46,431 nucleotides of DNA from an uncultured delta proteobacterium. GTDB taxonomy: Bacteria > Desulfobacterota > WTBG01 > CAIYCZ01 > CAIRTM01. Under the pieces are notes generated by a model. It was not told the origin of the DNA. It searched no databases and saw only the letters and a list, made by a program, of their open reading frames with translations. Numbering within the stretch: position 1 is the stretch's first letter; the number at the start of each line of letters is the position of its first letter. Below, one piece after another: positions 1-8,030 of the stretch. Location of the stretch: NCBI GenBank assembly GCA_903881505.1, contig CAIRTM010000132.1, positions 1-46,431 of the forward strand. Reading direction: 5' to 3'. The translations under genes and the position numbers were made by a program.

Positions 1-94
1 TAAAAAACTGACAGTATTCCATTTTTCCCCCCGTTATGAACGCCATCCCGAAGATCCTGCGGCTGAGGCCAGCGAAGCCTTTCGCATCGGATAA
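1..94 (+). CDS. MBL-fold RNase Z-like hydrolase, C-terminal end only
   Basis: A reading frame open from the left edge (codons from base 2) ends at TAA 92-94 and gives the last 30 residues of a protein cut by the window. The tail contains FHFSPRYE followed by EASEAF. This resembles the closing strand and helix of ribonuclease Z-type metallo-beta-lactamase enzymes, which carry a FHFSPRY element near the C-terminus and mature tRNA 3' ends. The zinc-binding HxHxDH motif would lie outside the window, so the family call rests on this short tail alone. Confidence 0.55.
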   Translation, partial: KKLTVFHFSPRYERHPEDPAAEASEAFRIG

Positions 95-150
95 GCCTTC
101 CCTTTTTCACACCTGGCCTTGGTGTGCCGTGCAGACAGTAATTTTTCCAC

Positions 151-178
151 TTGCATTTTTGATAAAAGCAGGGACAAT
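151..178 (+). promoter_or_regulatory. possible sigma-70 promoter for the HTH gene
   Basis: TTGCAT at 151-156 and GACAAT at 173-178 are 16 bases apart, about 80 bases before the HTH gene start. The -10 match is only 4 of 6, so this is a weak prediction. Confidence 0.25.
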
Positions 179-256
179 GTGCCGTTAAAAAATTACGCCC
201 TGCGCGATGCACGGCATCACTCCGGCATCACATACACTTCTGGAGAAGCACAACAC

Positions 257-463
257 ATGCGTACCCCGGCAACCGATCTGCTCTCAGCCCGCCAGGTTTC
301 ACAGCTTCTCAATATATCTGAAAACGAGCTCGAAAAATGGCGCAGTGCGGGCCATGGCCCTGAATATATCCGCACGGCCCCGCATCACCGCTCGGTAAAG
401 TACAGCCTTGAAGCGGTCATGTGTTACCTGAGGGAAAAGAAAAATGAGGAAAAACTCTTCTGA
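257..463 (+). CDS. small helix-turn-helix (MerR/excisionase-type) protein, 68 aa
   Basis: I place the start at ATG 257 because GGAG lies just upstream (242-245); the longer upstream reading has no protein-like character. The product is almost entirely one winged-helix DNA-binding domain. It has LSARQVSQLLNIS (turn and recognition helix), then EKWRSAGHGPEYIR and a KYSLEAVMCYL wing/helix, as in the HTH_17/excisionase family. Such proteins bind DNA, either as excisionase-like directionality factors or as small regulators. No integrase, phage gene or attachment site is visible nearby, so a chromosomal regulator is as likely. The target is unknown. The gene points toward the zupT-like gene on the opposite strand. 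Confidence 0.7.
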   Translation: MRTPATDLLSARQVSQLLNISENELEKWRSAGHGPEYIRTAPHHRSVKYSLEAVMCYLREKKNEEKLF

Positions 464-493
464 CAGGCTGCGTCCGCGGTATCCGGAACACGG

Positions 494-1293
494 TCAAAGA
501 AGCAAAAGGCTCAGGGCCATGACGGCCATTCCGCCCACCAGCCCTCCCATTGCCAGATGATGTTCACCGTAGTGCTCTGCGCACGGCAGCAGCTCATCAA
601 GCGCGATGTACACCATGATACCGCCGACGGCCGCGAACAGTACACCGAAAACAAGATCATCAAAAAACAGCAGCAGAAAGAAAAAACCAATCAGCGCCCC
701 GGCGGGCTCAGCCAGCCCGGAGGCGAATGAAAGCGCGAAAGCCCTTTTTCTGCTGCCGGTCGCATAGTAAATGGGAACAGCCACCGCGATGCCTTCCGGG
801 ATATTATGGATGGCGATGGCAGCGGCAATGCTGATGCCCAGGCTCATGTTATCGAGCGCAGCCATGAAGGTTGCAGGACCCTCTGGAAAATTATGCATGG
901 CAATGGTAAGCGCCGAAAAAATCCCCATGCGAAGCAGCCGCACGTCCGTCGGCAGCCGGAACGTCTGCATTTGCTCAACATCGCGTATCTCATGCGGATC
1001 TTCAAAACCGGGCACAAGCCGGTCAATCAGGGCGGCGGCAGCTATGCCGCTGAAAAAGGCTGCAACGGTCGCAGCGTTTCCGGCCCCCTCTCCAGAACAG
1101 CTTGAAGAGCTGCGAGCGATTTTTGAAATATTTCGACAAAGGAGACGTAGAGCATCACGCCCGCGGAAAAACCGAGCGCGGATGCAAGAAATTTCGCGTT
1201 GGTGCGCGTGGTAAAAAAGGCAAGCGCGCTGCCGATGCCGGTTGAAAGACCGGCCAGCATTGTCAGCGCAAAAGCAGGCCAAACATTATGCAT
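494..1293 (-). pseudogene. zupT: ZIP-family divalent metal transporter (ZupT-like) with a -1 frameshift
   Basis: Two overlapping minus-strand frames together make one ZupT-like protein of about 267 residues. The first part (from ATG 1293) has LAGLSTGIGSALAFF and LGFSAGVMLYVSFVEIF, the first membrane helices of ZupT. The second part carries the metal-site helices HNFPEGPATF and HNIPEGIAVA and runs to the normal C-terminus at 494. The frames join at a run of five C on the plus strand (1084-1088). One extra base there would restore an unbroken protein reading VLERGAGNAATVAAF. ZIP proteins import Zn, Fe and Mn across the inner membrane. The second helix has Pro where E. coli ZupT has Ile in HNFPEGIATF. 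The cause may be a sequencing error, a real inactivating deletion or ribosomal slippage on the G run. Confidence 0.85.
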
Positions 1294-1395
1294 TGCGGGC
1301 TGTGTCCCTGATGATTCGATATCAGATACAATAAAGCGATTACAAACTGCTGAAGCGATACCATACTCCAGAGTATCAGCAAAAAACTCCCTGCG

Positions 1396-2004
1396 TTACA
1401 GAAACGCATACGCAATGCGCACGGCCATCACCAGGGCCAGCACCGCAAACATTGCGCCGCTCAGACGATGCAGGACATGAATGGGCAGGCGTTTTAAAAC
1501 TGATTTGCCGGCTATAACCCCGACAAGCGTTGTTGCCGTCAGAGCAAGGGTCGAGCCCAGCCAGACACCGGCCGGCTGCAGCGTGCAGCCCAGTCCGGCG
1601 ACCGCGATCTGGGTTTTATCGCCGAATTCCGAGACGACAGTCATCATGAATGCAGCCGCAAACATGCCCCGCCGGCCGCGCGACTCGATTCGCTCCTGTA
1701 TCTGTTCAGGATGAGAGCGGAAGGCGTGTATGGAAAAAAAGGCAAACAAAAGGGCAACAATGCCCTGCAGCAGCACAGGGGGCAACACGGCATACAGGGC
1801 TGCCCCGGCCGTAACAGCGGCAGCGTTCAGCAGCGCAAATGCGCAGACGGCACCTGCCAGAACAGCCCTGCCGGAACAGCGCGACGCCAGCGTCATGCAC
1901 ACAAGCTGGCTTTTGTCGCCCATCTCCGCCATAAAAATGAGCAGGAATGTGCTGAAGGAGGCGATGCTCCAGTGGCTGAGGCCTTCAACGATTCCGGTAC
2001 CCAT
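1396..2004 (-). CDS. GDT1/UPF0016 family membrane cation exporter, 202 aa
   Basis: The start is ATG 2004, preceded on the minus strand by GAGGGAGA; upstream in-frame sequence is not protein-like. The protein has two homologous halves, each with three membrane helices and the family signature E-x-G-D-K-(S/T)-Q: EMGDKSQ in the first half and EFGDKTQ in the second. Known bacterial members (MneA, MntX) export manganese, and eukaryotic GDT1/TMEM165 moves Ca/Mn. The acidic residues of the two motifs form the cation site. The role here is therefore probably Mn or Ca efflux at the inner membrane. It sits behind the zupT-like importer on the same strand, so the pair may balance divalent metals, but I see no metal regulator. 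Confidence 0.85.
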   Translation of the reverse strand: MGTGIVEGLSHWSIASFSTFLLIFMAEMGDKSQLVCMTLASRCSGRAVLAGAVCAFALLNAAAVTAGAALYAVLPPVLLQGIVALLFAFFSIHAFRSHPEQIQERIESRGRRGMFAAAFMMTVVSEFGDKTQIAVAGLGCTLQPAGVWLGSTLALTATTLVGVIAGKSVLKRLPIHVLHRLSGAMFAVLALVMAVRIAYAFL

Positions 2005-2052
2005 GCGGCTGAAATCTCCCTCTGCAATCCTGCCCCGGTTATGTGATAGCTG

Positions 2053-2082
2053 TTGACCTGTCCGGCAGGTCTCTACTATACT
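2053..2082 (+). promoter_or_regulatory. sigma-70-like promoter for the phospholipase/ATP-grasp/recG genes
   Basis: TTGACC (2053-2058) and TATACT (2077-2082) are separated by 18 bases and lie 51 bases before ATG 2134. The spacer begins with a short inverted repeat, ACCTG...CAGGT (2056-2070), which could bind a regulator. The GDT1 gene diverges from this region. Confidence 0.5.
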
Positions 2083-2133
2083 ATGAACTCCCAACCGGTC
2101 AAGTGATATGCACGCATTCCGGGGAAAAACCGC

Positions 2134-3075
2134 ATGCCCAAGGAAGTGACCCACTGGCTTATAGCGCAGCAGACAGCTGCGGCCCTGCGCGGCACGTGCC
2201 TTGGTGTTGCGGCCGAAGCCTGCCCCAACTGCCTGATGCTGGGTGCGGTGCTGCACGACGCTGCATTTTACGCGCGCCACAATCTCCGTAAAACCGCCAT
2301 GGCCGGCTTTGCCGACGCCATGCACGGCAAAGGGCACGACCCGTTCGCCGTTATCGGCAGTGTCATGAAAGCGGAAACCTCCTCAGGCCATCCCGGACCG
2401 GTGCGCGCGCTGCTCATCGGCATGCTGAGCCACATAGCAGCTGACAGCTGTTTTCACCCGCTGGTGTACCATGTTACCGGAAACTATCATGATCCCGATC
2501 CCGTCAAACGCTCCCTGTGCATTGAGCGGCACCGCGGTTTTGAGACCGCTCTTGATCTGTACCTTGCCGGAACATATGCCGCCGTCAGGACCTTTTCCCT
2601 GAAACACTATATGCGCCGCTGCGAGGTGCCGGTCAAAATGCTGCTGCATGAGGCCTTTCATCAGGCCGCGGCCGATTTCAGCCTGCCAGATCTGCCCGAT
2701 TCGCTGCTGCACTGCCTGACGGTGTTCAGCCGCATGCAGTCGCTGTATGCAGCGCCCGTGTGTACCCGCATGCTGGAGCTGCTCTGGCCTCTGCTGCCTG
2801 CAGGCGGCCGCGAAATCGCCGCTCTGTTTTATCTGCCGAACCAGGTGCGCCAGGCACCCGGCCTGCACGGGATGCGGTCTTTTACTGACTTTGAAGGCCG
2901 TGCCATGAGCTGCAGTATTCTTGATCTCTACCAGAAGGCTATCGCACGCAGCTCTGAGCTGTGCCGCGGACTCGAGCCGTGCCTGAACGGCACACAACCA
3001 TTCAGCCCGCCCCGGATGCAGCTTGTTCCCTGCGATTTCCCGCAGGCATTCCCGGCCTGCGCACCCGGTGCGTGA
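2134..3075 (+). CDS. zinc-dependent phospholipase C-like protein (PF00882-type), 313 aa
   Basis: The N-terminal two thirds match the all-helical zinc-dependent phospholipase C fold. MPKEVTHWLIA supplies the early His (H7), GAVLHDAAFY gives H41-D42, and LSHIAADSCFHPL gives H100, D104 and H108. These are the spaced metal ligands of the family. Well-known members are clostridial alpha-toxin and B. cereus PLC, but those are secreted. This protein has no signal peptide, and it resembles the many cytosolic uncharacterised members in deltaproteobacteria and Firmicutes. The substrate is unknown. It is followed after one base by an ATP-grasp ligase and then recG, so the three are probably one transcription unit. 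The C-terminal 60 residues, rich in Cys and Pro, have no family I recognise. Confidence 0.75.
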   Translation: MPKEVTHWLIAQQTAAALRGTCLGVAAEACPNCLMLGAVLHDAAFYARHNLRKTAMAGFADAMHGKGHDPFAVIGSVMKAETSSGHPGPVRALLIGMLSHIAADSCFHPLVYHVTGNYHDPDPVKRSLCIERHRGFETALDLYLAGTYAAVRTFSLKHYMRRCEVPVKMLLHEAFHQAAADFSLPDLPDSLLHCLTVFSRMQSLYAAPVCTRMLELLWPLLPAGGREIAALFYLPNQVRQAPGLHGMRSFTDFEGRAMSCSILDLYQKAIARSSELCRGLEPCLNGTQPFSPPRMQLVPCDFPQAFPACAPGA

Positions 3076-3076
3076 C

Positions 3077-4057
3077 ATGTCTTCAGCACCCGATCCCATG
3101 CTCAGCCCCTACACCACCACCATAACGGATGAAGCCCGCAGCCGCGGCATCAGCGTTCGCGTCATAGACGCTTCAGTTCCTGTTTTCGAGCTGTGCCACG
3201 GATCAGGCTCGGTGCGCTGCTACCGCTCGCTGACCGACCGTGTCGGGGCTGTCACGTTCCATCTGATGCAGAACAAATACCTGGCCGGCCGATTCCTGCG
3301 CGCGCGCGGATTTCCGGTTCCCGAGCAGGAGCTGTATACGGATTTCGCCGGCGCCCTGCGGTTTCTTGAACAGCACGCCCCGATTGTGGTCAAGCCCTGC
3401 GCCCAATGGGGCGCGCGCGGTGTTTCAACGTCAATCTCAACCCCCGCGGGACTCAAAGCCGCCCTGCGGCTGGCGCGCCGGTTTGAACCGGACATTATGC
3501 TTGAGGCCATGGTTGCCGGTGACGATTTCCGCCTTGTCTACATCGGCTACCGCTTTGTATGCGCCCTGCAGCGCAGGCCCGCCTGCGTGACCGGCAACGG
3601 CCGCGACACGGTGCGCAGCCTTATACGCGCTCAAAACCGGCGCTGCGCCATGGTCGACCCTGTACACAGAATTCCCCTTGACCGCGAAACCGCACGCTGC
3701 CTGGAACTCAACGGCCTTGCCTTTGACAGCGTACCGGCTAACGGACGCTGCGTTACGGTGCGGCGAACCGCAAACTACCATACCGGCGGCACGGTTCATG
3801 ATGTAACCGCACAGGTTGATCCGGATCTCATAGAACTCGGCTCACGCGTAGCTGCCGCGGCCCGCCTTCCGGTTACAGGAATTGATTTCCTGCGAAACCC
3901 GGACGGAAGCCGAACCAGCATCATCGAGCTGGCTCCGGACCTGGCCATTTCTCCGCGCGGCGGCCGCCTTATCGCCCGGTATTTTATCGATTATCTTTTT
4001 CCCGAAACCGCCACCCCGTCAGCACCAGCGGCCGGCGCTGACATTCCTGATGCCTGA
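3077..4057 (+). CDS. ATP-grasp ligase related to cyanophycin/glutathione synthetases, 326 aa
   Basis: ATG 3077 starts one base after the previous stop; ATG 3098 is an alternative. The order of motifs is that of an ATP-grasp ligase. MQNKYLAGRFLRARGFPVP is the lead-in helix, IVVKPCAQWGARGVS has the ATP-binding Lys and glycine loop, EAMVAGDDFRLVYIG follows, and GNGRDTVRSLI resembles the GDG/GNG-x-x-TV segment of cyanophycin synthetase and GshF. TGIDFLRNPDG and ELAPDLAIS supply the Mg-binding acidic end. Such enzymes join a carboxylate to an amine via an acyl phosphate. The Mur-ligase half of cyanophycin synthetase is absent, so the product is probably a small peptide or amide that cannot be named from sequence. 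The 3' end overlaps recG by 8 bases. Confidence 0.75.
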   Translation: MSSAPDPMLSPYTTTITDEARSRGISVRVIDASVPVFELCHGSGSVRCYRSLTDRVGAVTFHLMQNKYLAGRFLRARGFPVPEQELYTDFAGALRFLEQHAPIVVKPCAQWGARGVSTSISTPAGLKAALRLARRFEPDIMLEAMVAGDDFRLVYIGYRFVCALQRRPACVTGNGRDTVRSLIRAQNRRCAMVDPVHRIPLDRETARCLELNGLAFDSVPANGRCVTVRRTANYHTGGTVHDVTAQVDPDLIELGSRVAAAARLPVTGIDFLRNPDGSRTSIIELAPDLAISPRGGRLIARYFIDYLFPETATPSAPAAGADIPDA

Positions 4058-6506
4058 AACCAGCATGAGCGATATCCCTGCCAGCCTTGCCGACATTGCG
4101 TGCGCCATGAGCAAACCGCTCAATTTTGCCGCAAAAAATAATTTCGCGAACCTGGCCGCGGTCAAAGGCCTTGACAGCGTGCTGCCCGATCTTGCCCGCC
4201 GGGCCCTGGCGCTTGACTGTCCCGAACACATCAGGGATGGCATGCGCTCACTTGCCGAGGACTTTGAAGGCTTTCACGGACAGCCCGTTGAAATACAGCA
4301 GGCTTTAATTATAAAATCAATAGAATTAGTAAATAATATCAAAAACTTAAGCAAAATATATGATGTAAAGCATAATACTCCATGCACTGCTTCGATCAGC
4401 CTGAAGCAGCTGGTCCGCCCTGTGTCCGAGCTGCCCGGCGTCGGTCCCAAAACCGCCGCGCTGCTTGAGCGCCTCAATGTCAGGACATTTGAAGACCTGC
4501 TTTTCTTTGTGCCGCGTGCCTACGTCGACCGGCGCACCGTTATGCCGATTGATCGGATCGAACCCGGCGTCCATGCAGTCGTAATCGGCTGCGTGAAGGG
4601 CGCCCCCCTCGTGAAAGCAGCCGGCCGGATGCGGATGCTTGAACTGCTTGTCAGCGACGGCAGCGCCGTCATGACAGCCAGGTGGTTCAAGCTTCCGCAG
4701 CGCTATGCCGCGCTTCTCAAAAACAGGTATGCCGACGGCGACAGGCTTATGCTGACCGGCCAGGTGAAACGGTTCGGCTGCCGCCTCGAAATGCACCATC
4801 CTGAAATCGAACAGCTCGATCCGGGCGAGGACCCGGGCGCACTGTTATCCATAACGCCGCTCTACCCCCTCACAGAGGGCCTGGCCCAGAAAACCGTGCT
4901 GCGCATCACACGGGCGCTCGTCCAGCGCATACCCGGCATGGTGCATGAGTATCTGCCCGCTCAGATTCGCACCCGGTTCAATCTCGCCGGACTGCAGGAA
5001 GCTTTCACGCACGTGCACCTGCCCGCTGCCGCGGACAATCCGCAGCAGCTCAACGCCGGAACCTCACGCTATCACCGCCGCATTGTTTTTGATGAATTTT
5101 TCATGGTGCAGCTTATGCTCGCGCTTAAAAAAAGGGGGGGCGCCCTTGAACAGGGGATCGCGCTCGCGCTGCCGGACAGCGCCCTGAAAGCGCTCGTCGA
5201 TGAACTGCCCTTTGAGCTGACCGCTGCCCAGAAGCGCACGATTGGGGAAATACGCCGTGATATGGCGTCACCCACCCCCATGAACCGCCTGCTGCAGGGT
5301 GATGTTGGCAGCGGTAAAACCGTGGTCAGCATGCTGGCGGCCTGCATCGCCATACACAACGGCTGCCAGGCGGCCATTATGGCCCCGACGGAAATCCTTG
5401 CCGCCCAGCACCATGCAACAATCAGCAGGCTGCCGGCAGGACGCAGCCTGCGCATCACCATGCTGACCGGCAATCAGCCCCGCTCCGGGCGCGCACGGCT
5501 GCTTGAGGACATTCGCAGCGGCAGAACGCAGCTCATCATCGGTACGCATGCGCTTTTACAGGATGCTGTTGAGTTTCACCGACTCGGACTTGTGATCATC
5601 GACGAGCAGCATAAATTCGGCGTTCTGCAGCGCGCCTGCTTCAGAAACAAGGGAACCAGACCCGACATGCTGGTCATGACCGCCACCCCGATTCCGCGCA
5701 CGCTGGGACTGACGGTCTATGGCGATCTGGACATATCGATTATCGATCAGCTGCCGCCCGGACGCCAGCCGGTTACCACCAGGCTCTACGGCGAATCACG
5801 CCGCGCGGATGTCTATGCTCTTGTGCGCACCGCGATTGCCTCAGGCAACCAGGCTTTTATCGTGTATCCCCTTGTAGAATCTTCAGAAAAGCTCGATCTT
5901 CTTGACGCTACCAGAATGGCGGCGCATCTGCAGCAGGATATCTTCCCGGAATACAACATCGCGCTGCTGCACGGCCGCATGGCCCCGGACGAAAAAGAAG
6001 CCGTCATGCGTGATTTCAGCGACGGACGCACCCATGTGCTGGTAGCGACCACGGTGGTCGAAGTCGGCATCGATGTGCCCAATGCAGCGATCATGGTCAT
6101 CGAACATGCCGAGCGCTTCGGGCTGTCGCAGCTGCATCAGCTGCGCGGCCGCGTCGGACGCGGCCGCGGCGAATCTCAGTGCGTGCTGCTGGCGCAGTTT
6201 TCACGCTCCGACGATGCCCGAAAACGGCTGTCGATCATGGAACAGACCAGCGACGGTTTCAGGATTGCCGAGGAGGATTTCAATATCCGGGGGCCCGGTG
6301 AACTGCTGGGAACGCGCCAGTCGGGTCTGCCCGATTTCAGGGTTGCCCACCTCGGACGTGATGTCAGGATTCTGCAACAGGCCCGCAGCGCAGCCTTTGA
6401 ACTCATTGCGGAAGACCCGATGCTCGCACGCCCAGATCATCAGGCGCTGAAAAAAATCCTTGCACAGCGCTGGATGGGACGGTTTGAGCTTGCCGGTATC
6501 GGTTAG
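4050..6506 (+). CDS. recG: ATP-dependent DNA helicase RecG, 818 aa
   Basis: RecG remodels stalled replication forks and branched DNA in the cytosol. The N-terminal part (about 130 residues) is an extension of the kind found in deltaproteobacterial RecGs. It is followed by the wedge/OB domain beginning near VSELPGVGPKTAALLERLNV. The helicase core has Walker A GDVGSGKT, DEQH in motif II, TATPIPRTL in motif III and the C-terminal QLRGRVGRG. It ends with the usual TRQSGLPDF and LAQRW elements. I chose ATG 4050, which overlaps the upstream stop, although ATG 4065 (MSDIP) is equally possible. About 80 bases near 4305-4385, in the linker before the wedge domain, are far richer in A+T than the rest of the gene. 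Confidence 0.95.
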   Translation: MPETSMSDIPASLADIACAMSKPLNFAAKNNFANLAAVKGLDSVLPDLARRALALDCPEHIRDGMRSLAEDFEGFHGQPVEIQQALIIKSIELVNNIKNLSKIYDVKHNTPCTASISLKQLVRPVSELPGVGPKTAALLERLNVRTFEDLLFFVPRAYVDRRTVMPIDRIEPGVHAVVIGCVKGAPLVKAAGRMRMLELLVSDGSAVMTARWFKLPQRYAALLKNRYADGDRLMLTGQVKRFGCRLEMHHPEIEQLDPGEDPGALLSITPLYPLTEGLAQKTVLRITRALVQRIPGMVHEYLPAQIRTRFNLAGLQEAFTHVHLPAAADNPQQLNAGTSRYHRRIVFDEFFMVQLMLALKKRGGALEQGIALALPDSALKALVDELPFELTAAQKRTIGEIRRDMASPTPMNRLLQGDVGSGKTVVSMLAACIAIHNGCQAAIMAPTEILAAQHHATISRLPAGRSLRITMLTGNQPRSGRARLLEDIRSGRTQLIIGTHALLQDAVEFHRLGLVIIDEQHKFGVLQRACFRNKGTRPDMLVMTATPIPRTLGLTVYGDLDISIIDQLPPGRQPVTTRLYGESRRADVYALVRTAIASGNQAFIVYPLVESSEKLDLLDATRMAAHLQQDIFPEYNIALLHGRMAPDEKEAVMRDFSDGRTHVLVATTVVEVGIDVPNAAIMVIEHAERFGLSQLHQLRGRVGRGRGESQCVLLAQFSRSDDARKRLSIMEQTSDGFRIAEEDFNIRGPGELLGTRQSGLPDFRVAHLGRDVRILQQARSAAFELIAEDPMLARPDHQALKKILAQRWMGRFELAGIG

Positions 6507-6533
6507 CACGGTTCACCGCAACAGGCACGGGCC

Positions 6534-6902
6534 CTACGCCAGAAGCTGCCTGACTGCCGCACATATGGCATCACTGCGGAAGGGCTTTTGCAGGACTCGC
6601 TGTGCGCCGAAGCATTCGGCCATGTGCAGATAATTATCCGCGGGCAGGGTGCCGCCTCCGGATATGGCGATAATCCTGGCCGCGGGGTCATAGCTTCTCA
6701 GGTCCCGTATGGTTTCGAGACCTTCGCGGTCCGGCATGATCAAATCCGTGATCACCAGATCATACGGATCAGCCGTATACATGGCAAAACCGGCCCTGCC
6801 GTCAGCGGCCTCATCCACACGGTAACCGTCTGATTCAAGCATTTTTCTAAGCAGCTTGCGGATTTGCTGATCGTCGTCGATAACCAGTATGCGCGCCGTC
6901 AT
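6534..6902 (-). CDS. single-domain response regulator (CheY-like receiver), 122 aa
   Basis: This is a complete receiver domain and nothing else. It has the acidic pocket IDDD at residues 8-11, the phospho-acceptor Asp53 in LVITDLIMPD, the switch Ser in AISGGG, and Lys in VLQKPF near the end. Stand-alone receivers act by binding a partner or by passing phosphate in a relay. No histidine kinase is adjacent, so the partner is elsewhere. The gene converges on recG, with 27 bases between the two stops. Confidence 0.9.
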   Translation of the reverse strand: MTARILVIDDDQQIRKLLRKMLESDGYRVDEAADGRAGFAMYTADPYDLVITDLIMPDREGLETIRDLRSYDPAARIIAISGGGTLPADNYLHMAECFGAQRVLQKPFRSDAICAAVRQLLA

Positions 6903-6975
6903 GGCTGTTCTCCCGTGGGCGGTACGCCCGCATGCATGCCATCAGATAGTCCAAAGCACGCTCGATGTCAAGCAT
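6847..6975 (-). CDS. possible 42-aa leader ORF overlapping the receiver gene start
   Basis: A short frame opens at ATG 6975 on the minus strand after GGATGGGG and reads MLDIERALDYLMACMRAY, then runs 56 bases into the receiver gene in another frame before TAG. The start sits 73 bases upstream of the receiver start. It could be a translated leader or chance; only the ribosome-site-like sequence and the helical N-terminus support it. Confidence 0.15.
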   Translation of the reverse strand: MLDIERALDYLMACMRAYRPRENSHDGAHTGYRRRSANPQAA

Positions 6976-7215
6976 AAACACCCCATCCAAAATCCGCACA
7001 CTGCAGGCTTTGAAAGCCGCGTGCGTTCACATCCTTTCAACTGTCATGAACATCCGGCCGCAGTGATTCTGCACATGCCGCTCCAGCCCGTAGCGACATG
7101 ATTTTTTTAAACAAACAGGGAAGAAGTCCCCCGGGTCCGCGTCTATACTCTCACGGCGTTTTCCTGAACGGGAAAACGTCCGCTTCAGCGTGCTAACATA
7201 TCAATATCCGCTATC
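6903..7215. other. 313-base gap between the receiver gene and radC
   Basis: Apart from the possible short leader frame on the minus strand and an inverted repeat close to radC (7157-7178), I see no gene, RNA or repeat here. A TATACT at 7144-7149 could be a -10 element for radC, but no convincing -35 precedes it. Confidence 0.5.
7157..7178. promoter_or_regulatory. perfect 8-bp inverted repeat upstream of radC
   Basis: CGTTTTCC (7157-7164) and GGAAAACG (7171-7178) are exact reverse complements around a 6-base loop. The site ends 37 bases before the radC start and follows the TATACT at 7144-7149. It could be an operator or an RNA hairpin in the leader. There is no T run, so it is not an obvious terminator. 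Confidence 0.4.
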
Positions 7216-7929
7216 ATGGTGCAGACTACCAGGCCGCCGGCCGACCTCACTGCCGGACACCGGCGACGCATCAAGCAAAAGTTCAAACAGCAGGGTCTGG
7301 CGGGTTTGTACGACTATGAAGTTCTGGAACTGCTGCTGACATGGTGCATCGCACGCAAGGACGTCAAACCGGCCGCAAAAAAACTGCTCGAACGCTTCCA
7401 TACATTTCAGGGCGTTGTTGACGCTCCGCTTGAGGATCTGACCGCCGTCAGCGATATCGGCGAGCACAGCGCGTTGCTGATCAAGCTGATCCGGGCATGC
7501 TGCGATTACTACCTTTCGGCCGCTGCTGAAAAACGCAATATCATATCAAGCCCGCAGTCCTTGATCAGCTACCTGCGTTCAAGCATGGCCCATCTGCACG
7601 ACGAGCAGTTCCGGACAGTATACCTCAATGCCAAAAACGAGATACTGCATGATGAGGTCATCCAGGAAGGGACGGTTGACCAGACGGCCGTGTATCCCCG
7701 CAAAATCGTGGAGAGGGCCCTGGCCGCCGGTGCCGTGTCGATTATCGTCGTCCATAACCATCCCAGCGGCGACCCCGCTCCTTCGGCCCATGACAGGCAC
7801 CTCACCGAAGCACTGGTGAGCGCAACAAAAGTCTTGAGCATTCGCGTGCATGATCATATTATAATCGGCAGATACGGCTACTACAGCTTTGCCGAGCATG
7901 GCGCCCTGCAGCATTCGCAGCCCGGCTAG
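7216..7929 (+). CDS. radC: RadC family JAB-domain protein, 237 aa
   Basis: The N-terminal part is the helix-hairpin-helix-like UPF0758 region (GHRRRIKQKF, DYEVLELLLTWCI, AVSDIGEHSA). The C-terminal half is the MPN/JAB fold with the metal motif HNHPSGDP preceded by the AGAVSIIVV strand, as in RadC/YicR proteins. JAMM motifs usually mark metalloproteases or deamidases. RadC was first linked to DNA repair, but its function is unsettled. The length is normal for the family. The start ATG 7216 has no clear Shine-Dalgarno sequence. It lies in tandem with the ppx-like gene, 101 bases away. Confidence 0.9.
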   Translation: MVQTTRPPADLTAGHRRRIKQKFKQQGLAGLYDYEVLELLLTWCIARKDVKPAAKKLLERFHTFQGVVDAPLEDLTAVSDIGEHSALLIKLIRACCDYYLSAAAEKRNIISSPQSLISYLRSSMAHLHDEQFRTVYLNAKNEILHDEVIQEGTVDQTAVYPRKIVERALAAGAVSIIVVHNHPSGDPAPSAHDRHLTEALVSATKVLSIRVHDHIIIGRYGYYSFAEHGALQHSQPG

Positions 7930-8030
7930 ATACAATGCGCAAGCACAGTTGGGCCGGCCTCCGGGCCCCTGTAACGGCACCGGCATGCACATACGCGCCC
8001 GTTTGCACAGGGCCAGCCGCTGGAACCATC

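Noticed and set aside
257-463. Phage or integrative element marked by the excisionase-like HTH protein
   Set aside because: No integrase, phage genes or attachment repeats nearby; neighbours are ordinary chromosomal genes.
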